Of a DNA stretch of 13,537 bases, positions 1 to 7,836 are shown piece after piece. The position numbers and the translations under genes are program-made. This DNA comes from DATGIQ01 sp035295665 (lineage in GTDB: Bacteria > Planctomycetota > Planctomycetia > Gemmatales > Gemmataceae): contig DATGIQ010000299.1 of NCBI GenBank assembly GCA_035295665.1, positions 1 to 13,537 on the forward strand, in the 5' to 3' direction. A model generated the notes under the pieces. That model was given only the letters and a program-made list of their open reading frames with translations, was not told the DNA's origin and did not search any database. The first letter of the stretch is position 1. Every line of letters begins with the position of its first letter.

Positions 1-2270
1 CCACGCTGTTCGTTCGCGACAGTTGCAGGGAAAAATGGCCGTCAAGCGCCGGGCTGTTGACAATCGCGGCCCCGGGAGCACTGGCAGTTTCATCTGCCAG
101 GTCGTTCAGCATGTTCGTCAGCTGGGTCGGGTCATCTGGATTAGGTATATCTCCGTAGTTCGTCTCAAAATTGACGAGATTCAGCTGCGTGGGGTCGCGG
201 TAGTCCTTCAGTCCCGTGACAAGGCTGAGCAGGCCGCCGAGGGCGATTTGCTTTTGCGCCGCGTTTGGTGTGTCACCGTATGTATTGACAGCCGTGACTC
301 TAGGCACGATCTGATCGTAGGGTTTTCCAAGTATATCAACGAAGTTTGTGCTCGGACCGAACGCGCCGAATCCGACGGCGATCCCGTCTGTCCCATACAG
401 GTTATCATCGGATTGACTTGATGTGATCGTGTCTAGTTCTGGTGGAGACGAAGTCACGTTTATTTTGACTACGGCCCCATGAGAGCCTTCCTCATCTCCC
501 TCCGTGGCTGCGTATGCGGTTCCGGTAAGCGGGTCCACTGCCAACGCATCCGGCTTCTGTTGTACACCGGACGGGAGGAACTGGCTCCCATATGTATCCG
601 GTGTGCCATGCATAAAGTCAACAGTATACACTTGCCCGGGAAGCTGGTTTTGAACATTACCTCCTTGATCCAGCACAAGAACCTTGTCCGTTTGCAAGCC
701 CGTGTTACCATAATCAGGTGCGATGCCGGATAAAACCTTCAGGGGAGTGCCATCAGAGAGGAGGAGGTCGTTGACTTCGCTCTGCTCACCGGTGTTCGGG
801 TCCACCTGGACGAGACTGTGGACAACGGCCGATGAGTCGCCGCTATTGATGACGTAGAGGGAATTATTCACGAGCGTTATGCCGGTCGGGCCATTCAGGT
901 TTTGGCCCCATGCCAACAGCTTCGCCCGTCCGCTTGGGTCGACTTGGATGATGGCGCCCTGTTCGAGGGCGGCCTCGTCAGCGACGTACAGATTCCCCTG
1001 AGAATCCTCGACGACGTCCTGGGGCACGCAGAACAGCCCCGGAGCTCTCGTCATCGTCGTATCTGCAATGTTGAGGGCGCCCTTGTTGACCGTCATGTGG
1101 ATGACGCCGGTAGGGAACGCGGTCGATCCCGGTTGAGATAGCATGGCGGCCTGATCCCGGGTCATCGAAGGCGCCGGACTGGTGGCGATGTACAAGCTCC
1201 CGTCGTTACCAACCAACATTCCCGCAGCCAGGCTCAGGTAATCGGGCGGTACCCACAGGGGGGTGGGACTGCTTGTCGTCGGACTAACGCTCCACACGGT
1301 GGCCGCGCCGGTAGTGGAGGTGGAATCAATCGCATCGGCAAAGATCGTCCCTGGGGATGGGCCCAGCGTTGGGTCCACCGTGAGGCTCACCGCCTTCATG
1401 CCGCTGGGCAGCGGGCTGGCACTGTACGGCGTTTGTGTGCCGGAGGGGGTAACCCGAACCAGGCTTCCATCCTGGTTCAGGACAATCAGATTTCCATCGG
1501 TGCCCATCACGATGCCGACTGGGTTCGTAAGGAGAGTGTTGCTGGTCCATAGCGGAGTTGGCCCGCTGAGGTCGCCGGGCTTTGGCGTGTTCGTGATCTG
1601 AAACTTCCAGATTTGGGGTTGCCCCCCCGGCGACGTCGGTTTGAACTCCCCCTTGGGGTATGGTCGTGTCGTCGGCGTAGGGGTTGATTTTGACAAGGTC
1701 CGGCTGTTTCTGGCCGATTGTGTTTGGGACGCCTGGGGAGAGCATCGTCCCGTAGCCGGCGGTGCCTGAGCAAACGACGTACAGAAAACCGTTGAGGTAG
1801 ATAATCCCGGCAGGACCGGTCATCAACGTTTGGTCCGCAGCAATCACGCTCTCCGCGCCAGTGCCCGGGTCTACCTTGATGACGCCGCCCGCCCCCAGCC
1901 CGAACGCCGTCCGATCCGCGACAAAGAAGTTTCCTTGGTTGTCTGTAGCGAGCGAAACCGGTGTGCACATCAGCCCATCGCGGGCCGAGAACGCGGATTG
2001 GTTGGGTTGGTTCGTCTGGAGGTGGCCCTGCAAATCGTAGGCCACGGGAATGGTGGGGTCGACCGCAATGAGCCCGGTCGGCGTTGACGAGAGGCCGGTA
2101 AACTTCGGCTGACTCTGTACCGATGGACTGTTTGCTACGAGGACGGTCCCCGTCGGAAGCGACAAGAGTGTGCGGTCTTCCATTCGTTCTAATAACAGCG
2201 AGCGCCGTGGCCGCCGTGCTTCGCCGCCGGTCTCACGGGATCTTTTCGTTTTCGTTAGCGAGAAAAACAT
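1..2270 (-). CDS. Secreted NHL/SMP-30-type beta-propeller protein with LEPR-XLL motif; partial, with internal frameshift
   Basis: The start is taken at the ATG at 2270 because GGAG lies 8 bases upstream and the planctomycete export/sorting motif LERMEDRTLLS then falls at residues 27-37, its usual place. The upstream part of the open frame (to 2609) shows nothing protein-like. The body has repeated propeller strands of the type GNLYVAD, GIIYLNGFLYVV, NSLYVINSG and IIQVDPSG, as in NHL/gluconolactonase-like extracellular propellers. The first ~214 codons are in one frame. Past the 7-G run (plus 1622-1628) the same kind of protein continues in a second frame (QPQIWKFQITNTPKPG onward), which I translated with no stop down to base 1. 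Removing one G joins the two frames cleanly. The C-terminus lies outside the window. Substrate and function are unknown; a surface or matrix protein is likely. Whether the break is a sequencing error, a phase-variable tract or a real mutation is open. Confidence 0.8.
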
Positions 2271-2851
2271 AAGAATCACTCCACATGCAGGGCCCGCAAA
2301 AGGAACACGGGGAGCGGGGACGATAATGTGATTCCAACCCAAAGCCCTAGCGAGGAATGCCTCGCTCATGCTTCCGGCCGGGGTGGAGCGAGTGCGCGCA
2401 CACTCGCAGCGTGCCGTTCGTTGAGGTTGCCCTAAGTTGGAAAAATGGGATACAGCTGAAGCAGAAATCTGGACGTGATGCTCGGCTTGTTCATGGGTCC
2501 CCTCGTTCCGAAACGGTGAAGTTACCGAGCGGGACCCATACATGCGCAACGACAAGCGAGGTCCCGTGGTAACCTGGGATATCCGCTCACCTTTTCGGCA
2601 ACCTGGCAACCCACGTGGGGCCCATGGCTTTGCGTCCCCGCCTCGCGACGGGTTTGCCTTTATCGAAAATGGTTAGGCCGCAAATGGCCTCATGTCGGCG
2701 CCGGAAAGAAAAGCTCGCCGTTGCCGCGTGCATCCTTCACCGTCTGGACTGAACCCTAGCCCAAGAGTCCAGCGTGGTCAAATTGCCCAAACAGCTCATC
2801 GCGGCTTTGGTGGCAAGCGCCCGAGGACGCCGGTTCAATATTCGCCGTTCC
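2271..2851. other. Intergenic stretch with three hairpins, no convincing gene
   Basis: No open frame here looks like a known protein. Three inverted repeats are visible. AGCGAGG/CCTCGCT lies at 2349-2355 and 2360-2366 with a 4-base loop. GCGAGTG/CACTCGC lies at 2388-2394 and 2401-2407 with a 6-base loop. A longer imperfect one pairs GGGTCCC-CTCG at 2495-2505 with CGAG-C-GGGACCC at 2526-2537. All are upstream of the minus-strand propeller gene, so they could sit in its 5' leader or mark promoters/operators. None is followed by a T-run, so they are not clear terminators. A plus-strand frame beginning at 2692 reads up to the IS and is discussed as a finding. Confidence 0.5.
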
Positions 2852-2858
2852 GACATTG
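2852..2858. repeat. Target site duplication, left copy (GACATTG)
   Basis: The 7-mer GACATTG directly precedes the left inverted repeat of the insertion sequence and recurs directly after the right inverted repeat at 4366-4372. If one base of the element end is counted as target, the duplication is 8 bases (CGACATTG). Its perfect preservation suggests that the insertion has not been rearranged since it occurred. Confidence 0.85.
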
Positions 2859-2883
2859 GGGGTGTGCATCTTTTACTTGGGTG
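2859..2883 (+). repeat. Left terminal inverted repeat of the ISKra4-type element
   Basis: It reads GGGGTGTGC, five bases, then TTACTTGGGTG. The reverse complement of 4341-4365 has the same 9-base and 11-base blocks, and two of the five middle bases also agree (22 of 25). Confidence 0.88.
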
Positions 2884-2887
2884 ACTT

Positions 2888-4266
2888 TCATGCCGCGACG
2901 CGGTGGGGTTGAGACCAGAAGCCGTCCCAGAGTTTGCCGCTGCTGACGTACAGGGCCCGCAGCGCCGCCACCGTGGCCGCGCCGTCCTCGACCCAGCGCA
3001 TGCCCGACCCTTTCAAGCGCTCGCCGATGATCTTGCAGCCCGCCTCCGTAGGGCCGCTGCCGATGTCCCAACCCTTGTGCCGATAGCTCGGATAATCGGT
3101 GCGATGGCGGTTGTTCTCGAAGTAGCCGATCAACTGGCGCAACGCCTCGCGAACCTCCGCCGACGTGCGGGGCGGCAGCTCGATCGCGCGCAAGGACGCG
3201 AGCAACGCTTCGCCCCCTTGCTCGTAGAGAATGCCCTTGGCTTCCTCTTGCCACTGCGAACGTCTCTCTTCGTCGTGAGCGTGCCAGACCTTCGCGAAAT
3301 CGCACAGGTGTTCGGCAGCGTGATACCAGTCCAGAATCGTTGTCAGGTTGTCGGCCAAATGGCGCTGCAAGGCTTCCTCCAAGCCGTTGCCGCCGTCGGT
3401 CACGGCGATCAGATCGCTCACCGGGGAGACGCCCAGCGCCCGCGCCTGCGCGCGTACGTGCTCCGCCAAGGCATCCAGTTCAAAATCGACCAGGTAGCGT
3501 GCGTGCTCCTTGTGGGGCGTGTACAGCAACGCCGTGTACAGCATCCGATGTTCCGCTTGGGTCGCCCCCGCTCCTTGCATCGGTACGCTGAACGCGTCCA
3601 GGCCCACATACGCCGCCGGTTGGCCCGCATCCCGCGCTGCCGTGCACTTCGGCTCCGCTTGCGGCGGCTGGACCATCCGCCCTTCTTTCTGCTGTGCCCG
3701 CAAGCGCTCGCCGGCCCCTTCCGTGCAACGCAGCACGGTCGAGGCCGACACCCGCACTCCCGAAAAACGCTTGAGCACATCCTCCGCCGCGTCCACAAAC
3801 GGCGCCAGCGTACCCGCCAAACACACCAGCGGCATCAACCCGGGACTGATCTCGTCCACCAGCCCCAGCGCCTCGTCATAGGGAAGGAAACTTTGCTTGC
3901 ACCGGCCGCAGTAATAATAAGCCCGCTGAACCCTCATTTCCCCATGCACCGTCAAGACCCGCCGCTGCTGGTAGGAGTGAAACTTCGCAGCATACGCGCA
4001 GTCCGGACAGGTCACGCTGCAGCCTACGTACCCCTTTTTTGCCGGCTCGCCATGCTGGCTTGCCGGACCTCGTTGGCCAACTTCTGTCCCGCATCGCGGA
4101 ACTCGAAGTCGATGGCCCCGAACTCCTCGGCCTCCGGCACATCCACGGCTCGCTCCACCATTTGACCAACCGCCGCATCGACCTTGGGTCGGAGTTCTTG
4201 CAGGATGGCTTGGATGCGTTCTTCCCGGGTTTCGTGGGCGGCGGCAGGCAGAGGGCGTGCAGACAT
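2888..4266 (-). CDS. ISKra4-family transposase, two overlapping frames joined by a -1 shift
   Basis: Frame A starts at the ATG at 4266 (MSARPLPAAAHETREER) and stops at TAG 4024-4026 after 80 residues. Frame B carries the rest and stops at 2888. They meet at an A6G4 run on the minus strand (4040-4031). A -1 slip there gives ...SRQK-KGYVGCSVTC... and one protein of 459 residues. In the joined protein, residues 1-77 are a charged helical N-terminus and CPDC (87-90) with CGRC (120-123) form a zinc ribbon. Likely DDE residues are D224 (VGLDAF), D291 (VTDGGNG) and E408 (GPTEAGCK), with DWYHAAEH at about 313-320 and the RLKGSGMRW block after the E. It cuts and joins the element ends. No Shine-Dalgarno is visible at 4266. 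The upstream extension of frame B (4267-4501) runs past the element end and is not part of the gene. Programmed frameshifting is inferred; a true inactivating indel is the alternative. Confidence 0.85.
4031..4040 (-). other. Candidate -1 frameshift (slippery) site in the transposase
   Basis: The minus strand reads A6G4 here, in frame A as CAA AAA AGG. Slipping back one base lets Lys-tRNA re-pair on AAA and continue as AAG GGG TAC in frame B, 5 codons before the frame A stop. RNA polymerase slippage that adds one A would have the same effect. A loose inverted repeat (GCAGC...GCTGC enclosing GTCCGGAC) follows within about 50 bases and could act as a stimulator, but it is weak. Confidence 0.6.
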
Positions 4267-4340
4267 GGTTTGCTACTGAGTGAAGAATGAGGGTGAATTT
4301 CCAGCGCCCCTCCAGGCTACCACGCCAGCCTCCCATTTCC

Positions 4341-4365
4341 CACCCAAGTAACAGCCGCACACCCC
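4341..4365 (-). repeat. Right terminal inverted repeat of the ISKra4-type element
   Basis: On the plus strand it begins CACCCAAGTAA and ends GCACACCCC, the mirror image of 2859-2883. It lies 74 bases upstream of the transposase start, so the transposase promoter should be in this short interval. Confidence 0.88.
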
Positions 4366-4372
4366 GACATTG
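4366..4372. repeat. Target site duplication, right copy (GACATTG)
   Basis: It is a perfect copy of 2852-2858, immediately outside the right inverted repeat. Confidence 0.85.
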
Positions 4373-4391
4373 GCCTACGCCGTCTTTTCCT

Positions 4392-4420
4392 TTGACTACC
4401 TTGGGAGCGCTGACTACACT
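4392..4420 (+). promoter_or_regulatory. Candidate sigma70-type promoter for the FG-GAP gene
   Basis: TTGACT (4392-4397, 5 of 6 to the -35 consensus) is followed after exactly 17 bases by TACACT (4415-4420, 4 of 6 to the -10 consensus). It lies 27 bases outside the IS end and 156 bases upstream of the ATG at 4576. The match is decent for a high-GC sequence, but it is only a pattern. A second AT-rich hexamer, TATAAG at 4440-4445, has no good -35 partner. Confidence 0.35.
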
Positions 4421-4575
4421 GGAGGCTGGTCGTGTCGGATATAAGCGTGCGCGATTCGGCGTGGCGGCCGTCCCCGTTATGCTGCCGAGTGTGCAGGCCA
4501 AGAGCCTCTCGGAGAACGATCTGCTGCGGGCCGCCTACGGCAAGGCCTTCCTCCTTCCATCGGGGTAGTCGATCC

Positions 4576-6831
4576 ATGCAAATCCCTTCTACGCGAGTGC
4601 GTGTCGCCGGGCGGGTGTGTGCGGACAAGGGCGCGCTAACGCGCACGCTTCGGAGATTGCTGGGCAGCAGATCGCTGGCGGGGGCATTGTTTGGTTGCGC
4701 TGCGATTCTTGCTCTGGTTCTTCTCGGGCAGCCCCTGGCAGCGAGTTTTGTCACCGCACCCGTCTACGCTGCGGGCCCCGGTCCTGGCTTCGTGGCTGTG
4801 GGCGACTTCAACGGCGACGGCATACCCGATCTGGCCGTAGCCAACAACGGAAACGCCCCCGACTATACCAACGGCGGGGTGAGCATCTTGCTGGGCAACG
4901 GGGATGGCACCTTCCAGCCTCCGCTAAGTTATAGCATCGGAGCGCCGGCTGGCTTTTTGGCGGTGGGAGACTTGAATAGTGACGGCAAGCTTGACCTGGT
5001 GACCGCGAACCCGAGTGGCCGGATAAGTGTGCTCTTGGGCAATGGCGATGGCACCTTGCAGGCCGCCCAAAGCTTCGCGCCCGGCTTTGGTCAGGTTGAC
5101 GCCCTGGCGATAGGTGATTTCAACGGCGATGGCAAGCTCGACGTGGCTATCGCCGGGGATACCAGAGATGTTGCCAAGGTCGTAAGTATATTGCTCGGCA
5201 ACGGCGACGGGACCTTCCAAGCCCCTCAAATCTATCCCGAGGTGGGGATCTTCGTGGCCGTGGGAGACTTTAACGGCGATGGCCATCTCGATATCGTCAC
5301 CCAGGGCGGCACCGGAGTGGGTATCCTCGTCGGCAACGGGGATGGCACCTTTCAGCCGGGGCCGAGCTGCCCTGTGCCCTTCTTACTTCGGGCCGCCGCC
5401 GTGGGCGACTTCAACGGCGATGGCGTCCCCGACATCGCTGTTGCGGGAGGCTCGGCCGTAGGGATCCTGCTCGGCAACGGGGACGGCACCTTCCAGCCTG
5501 CCCAAGTCTACCCCACCGGGCCGGACTCGACGTGCCTGGCACTCGGGGACTTCAACGGCGACGGTCATGTCGACCTCGCCGTGGGCACGCAATTGGGGCT
5601 GGTGAGCATCCTCTTGGGCAACGGCGACGGCACCTTCCAAGCGCCGCAACGGTTTGCCACGGGCGCCGTTGCACCCTTCCTCGCGGCAGCCGACTTCAAC
5701 GGCGACGGCCATCTCGACCTCGCCAGCGCAGACCGGCCGGGCGTGTTCATCCTGCTAGGCAAGGGCGACGGCACGCTCCAGGCCGCCAGGGTCTATGGCG
5801 TAGTCGATGGCGACTTTTCAGTATCCGTAGCGGCGGGCGATTTCAACGGCGATGGCATTCCCGACCTCGCCGTGGCCACAGACCTCTACGACGGTACGTT
5901 GAGTATCCTCTTGGGCAACGGCGACGGCACCTTCCGACCCGGTCCAAGCTACGCGGCCGGCATGTATCCCGTGTTCGTGGCCGTGGCGGATTTCAACGGC
6001 GACGGCATCCCCGATGTTGCCGTCCTCAATTCCGATCACGTGAGCACCGTCCGGATCTTCTTCGGCAATGGCGACGGCACGTTGCAGCCAGCACAGACCT
6101 ACGCGGTGGGCCACTATGCGAGCTACATGGCAGCCGGGGATTTCAACGGGGACGGGTTCGCCGATTTGGTCGTGTCGAATACCGGAACCGTTCGCGATGG
6201 CGACAGGACGGTGAGTGTGTTAGTCAGTAACGGCGACGGCACCTTCCGGGCCGCACAGAACTATACGGTCGGTGATTCTCCGCAATCGGTGGCCGTGGCG
6301 GATTTCAACGGTGACGGCCATCTCGACCTCGCCGTCAGCCTGTACGACCCAAGAGCGGGCCCGCTGAGTATCCTGTTCGGCAATGGCGATGGCACGTTCC
6401 AGGCCGCCCAGAATTCCTCCCTCGGCTCCGATTACTTTTCCGTCCCAATCGTGGCGGCCGGCGACTTCAACGGCGATGGCCATGCGGACCTCGCGGTGGG
6501 CAGCTTGAACGATCAGCGGCTGCATGTGTTCTTGGGCAACGGGGACGGCACGTTCCAGGCCGGACAAAAGTACTCTGGATTCGGCCCGTTCGCGATGGGG
6601 GATTTCAACGGCGACGGCTTCCTGGACCTGATCGTCTGTCCGGACTACTCCTCGAGCACCACGGTCTTGCTGGGCAACGGCGACGGCACGTTTCGCCCTG
6701 TACCAGGCAGCCCGGTCCCTACGGTCGCCCCGGGAGCGGTGGCCGACTTCAACGGCGATGGTTATCCCGACCTCGCCGTGGGCTATGCCGGCGGTGTGGT
6801 CATCCTGCTCAATGCGGCCGACTGGCCGTAA
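4576..6831 (+). CDS. Exported FG-GAP/VCBS repeat protein, 14 repeats
   Basis: I chose the ATG at 4576 (751 residues) because a signal peptide follows: basic residues up to about 33 (RTLRRLLGSR), a hydrophobic core at about 34-52 (LAGALFGCAAILALVLL), and a likely cleavage near APVYAA (61-66). An in-frame GTG at 4432 would add 48 residues with no signal-like features. The mature part is entirely FG-GAP/VCBS repeats of about 48 residues. Each has a calcium-binding loop DFNGDGxxDL and, near its end, (L/F)GNGDGTF(Q/R). I count 14 DFNGDG-type loops (repeat 2 reads DLNSDG); the last repeat ends at VILLNAADWP without a GNGDGTF. Such repeats form integrin-alpha-like seven-bladed propellers, so 14 units fit two propellers. 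There is no C-terminal anchor. The role (adhesion, polysaccharide binding or matrix) is inferred. The repeats are also very alike at the DNA level, so recombination could change their number. Confidence 0.88.
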   Translation: MQIPSTRVRVAGRVCADKGALTRTLRRLLGSRSLAGALFGCAAILALVLLGQPLAASFVTAPVYAAGPGPGFVAVGDFNGDGIPDLAVANNGNAPDYTNGGVSILLGNGDGTFQPPLSYSIGAPAGFLAVGDLNSDGKLDLVTANPSGRISVLLGNGDGTLQAAQSFAPGFGQVDALAIGDFNGDGKLDVAIAGDTRDVAKVVSILLGNGDGTFQAPQIYPEVGIFVAVGDFNGDGHLDIVTQGGTGVGILVGNGDGTFQPGPSCPVPFLLRAAAVGDFNGDGVPDIAVAGGSAVGILLGNGDGTFQPAQVYPTGPDSTCLALGDFNGDGHVDLAVGTQLGLVSILLGNGDGTFQAPQRFATGAVAPFLAAADFNGDGHLDLASADRPGVFILLGKGDGTLQAARVYGVVDGDFSVSVAAGDFNGDGIPDLAVATDLYDGTLSILLGNGDGTFRPGPSYAAGMYPVFVAVADFNGDGIPDVAVLNSDHVSTVRIFFGNGDGTLQPAQTYAVGHYASYMAAGDFNGDGFADLVVSNTGTVRDGDRTVSVLVSNGDGTFRAAQNYTVGDSPQSVAVADFNGDGHLDLAVSLYDPRAGPLSILFGNGDGTFQAAQNSSLGSDYFSVPIVAAGDFNGDGHADLAVGSLNDQRLHVFLGNGDGTFQAGQKYSGFGPFAMGDFNGDGFLDLIVCPDYSSSTTVLLGNGDGTFRPVPGSPVPTVAPGAVADFNGDGYPDLAVGYAGGVVILLNAADWP

Positions 6832-7222
6832 ACGCGCGGAGGCCGAAGAACAGCGGCCAAGATCCTCGGGCCCTGCACGGCCGAGCCCCCTTGTGATAGG
6901 GCCGTCTCAAGATTGCAACGAGAATGCAACAACTGAACCTGCTGCCCTGCTGCCCCTGTGAGGCGGAGCCGCTGGCCCTGCCATGGCCCGGGTATCTGCC
7001 AGCCGCCCGCTGGAGCGCGCCGGCTAGCAGCGACGGCCAACCCGCAGCACGGCCTGAGCCGAGCGGCCGCCGCAGTCTTTTTGCTCAATCAAGATCCGCG
7101 TTTGAGTCTTTCCCACCACGTTCTCTGCGCCTTTGCGCGAGACTTGGGCGGAAAGAGTTTCGCGCAGAGGCGCAGAGAATGCGGGGCCCGTAGACGAGGT
7201 GTTCGGGAGAGCAAAACCGCTC
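6832..7222. other. Noncoding stretch between converging genes
   Basis: No credible gene is seen between the FG-GAP stop and the end of the small minus-strand secreted protein. Two short hairpins follow the FG-GAP gene: GGCCG/CGGCC at 6841-6858, and CTCGG/CCGAG at 6865-6885 with one further inner pair. Neither has a T-run, so a rho-independent terminator is not supported. The right part holds the large palindrome listed separately. Confidence 0.5.
7121..7179. repeat. Large palindrome, 20-bp arms with one mismatch (dispersed-repeat type)
   Basis: Arm 7121-7140 (starting TTCTCTGCGCC) is the reverse complement of arm 7160-7179 (ending GGCGCAGAGAA) at 19 of 20 positions, with a 19-base spacer. 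Some pairing continues into the spacer (GACT/AGTT side). The GCGCAGAGGCGCAGAGAA wording, which translates spuriously to peptides such as SRRGAENAG, resembles intergenic repeats I have seen scattered in many bacterial genomes. That family link is from memory; the palindrome itself is direct. It could act as a bidirectional terminator between the two converging genes or be a REP-like mobile unit. Confidence 0.8.
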
Positions 7223-7807
7223 CTAATCCACAATGGTCCGCACCACTTCAATTCGCACCCACAGCGGATCCAGCTCGTGCCGGCGGCCCTTGCCCAGGTG
7301 GTTGTCCTGATAGCGGCCACGGAGGTCGTTGAACCCGACCCAGATTTGTTCTTTATCTTTCGTAAGCGTGATTTCCAGCGGCTTGCCCGGCTCCCGGCAT
7401 TTCTTCGTTTGGGTTTCCGTCTTGAACAGCACCGCGAACGCATCTTCTGCCTGGGGCGCCAGAGCCAGCTTCGGTGCCAGGCTGGACGGAACGATCGGCT
7501 GGCCGGCGGGACTGTTCACGTTCTCGCCGGGCTGATCACCATTGCCCCGATCGATGCTGCCGCCGGCCCAGATCCGCACCACATCGTCTTTGCGAACGCC
7601 CCCCTTGACGGCGAGCGGCAGCTCGGTCCACCCTTCGGTCCGTACCACTTTTTCCAAGAAATCTTGCGGCACATAATGGGTCAATACCCGGCTCTCCAGG
7701 TCGGCAGCGCGCGTCGCCATCGCTGCAAACAACACAACAGGCAAAAGGAAAATCGCGCAAGAAAAACGGTCGCTTCTTTTTTCCTTGATCAGAGTTGTCG
7801 TGCGCAT
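7223..7807 (-). CDS. Small secreted protein resembling the LecA/PA-IL lectin fold
   Basis: The start at 7807 has a strong Shine-Dalgarno (GGAGGAG, about 6 bases upstream). The 194-residue product has a signal peptide: basic residues in 1-14, a hydrophobic stretch at about 15-30, and likely cleavage after ATRA (31-34). The mature part has DVVRIWAGGSID (75-86), a GxxSPAGQP turn, DAFAVLFKT (122-130) and WVGFNDLRGRYQDN (156-169), ending in a LWVRIEV strand. This order resembles LecA (PA-IL), where a DAF...MKIG strand precedes YNDVPGTYGNN with its calcium ligands. Here D161, D168 and N169 would sit at three of those ligand positions, while the LecA threonine is an arginine. Sugar binding is therefore uncertain. 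It lies 29 bases downstream of the quinone oxidoreductase gene and is probably co-transcribed. The fold assignment is from motif memory only; otherwise it is a hypothetical secreted protein. Confidence 0.7.
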   Translation of the reverse strand: MRTTTLIKEKRSDRFSCAIFLLPVVLFAAMATRAADLESRVLTHYVPQDFLEKVVRTEGWTELPLAVKGGVRKDDVVRIWAGGSIDRGNGDQPGENVNSPAGQPIVPSSLAPKLALAPQAEDAFAVLFKTETQTKKCREPGKPLEITLTKDKEQIWVGFNDLRGRYQDNHLGKGRRHELDPLWVRIEVVRTIVD

Positions 7808-7836
7808 CGATTGCTCCTCCAGCAGCGGATTCCACC

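Larger units (their letters stand above)
2859..4365 (-). mobile_element. Complete ISKra4-family insertion sequence (about 1507 bp)
   Basis: The element has imperfect terminal inverted repeats of 25 bp (2859-2883 and 4341-4365) that match at 22 positions, a flanking 7-bp target duplication (GACATTG), and a single transposase gene filling nearly all of it on the minus strand. The transposase stop is only 5 bases inside the left repeat. Family assignment rests on the transposase motifs (LDWYHAAEHL, the GSGPTEAGCK to RLKGSGMRW block, and WDGFW near the end), which I recognise as ISKra4 type. The size fits that family. Nothing in it looks decayed apart from the two-frame transposase, which is probably its normal mode of expression. 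Confidence 0.88.

Noticed and set aside
2903..4165. A 420-codon plus-strand open frame across the transposase
   Set aside because: It is the antisense of a well-supported transposase, is rich in Arg, Pro and His as GC-rich shadows are, and runs wholly within the IS without any recognisable motif.
4287..4575. Upstream in-frame GTG (4432) as start of the FG-GAP protein
   Set aside because: The added 48 residues are Arg/Cys/Pro-rich with no signal-peptide character, while the ATG at 4576 is directly followed by a normal signal peptide.
4798..6828. The regular DNA repeats of this stretch as a CRISPR or tandem noncoding array
   Set aside because: The period is about 48 codons and all units stay in one reading frame encoding FG-GAP motifs, so the repetition is protein-driven.
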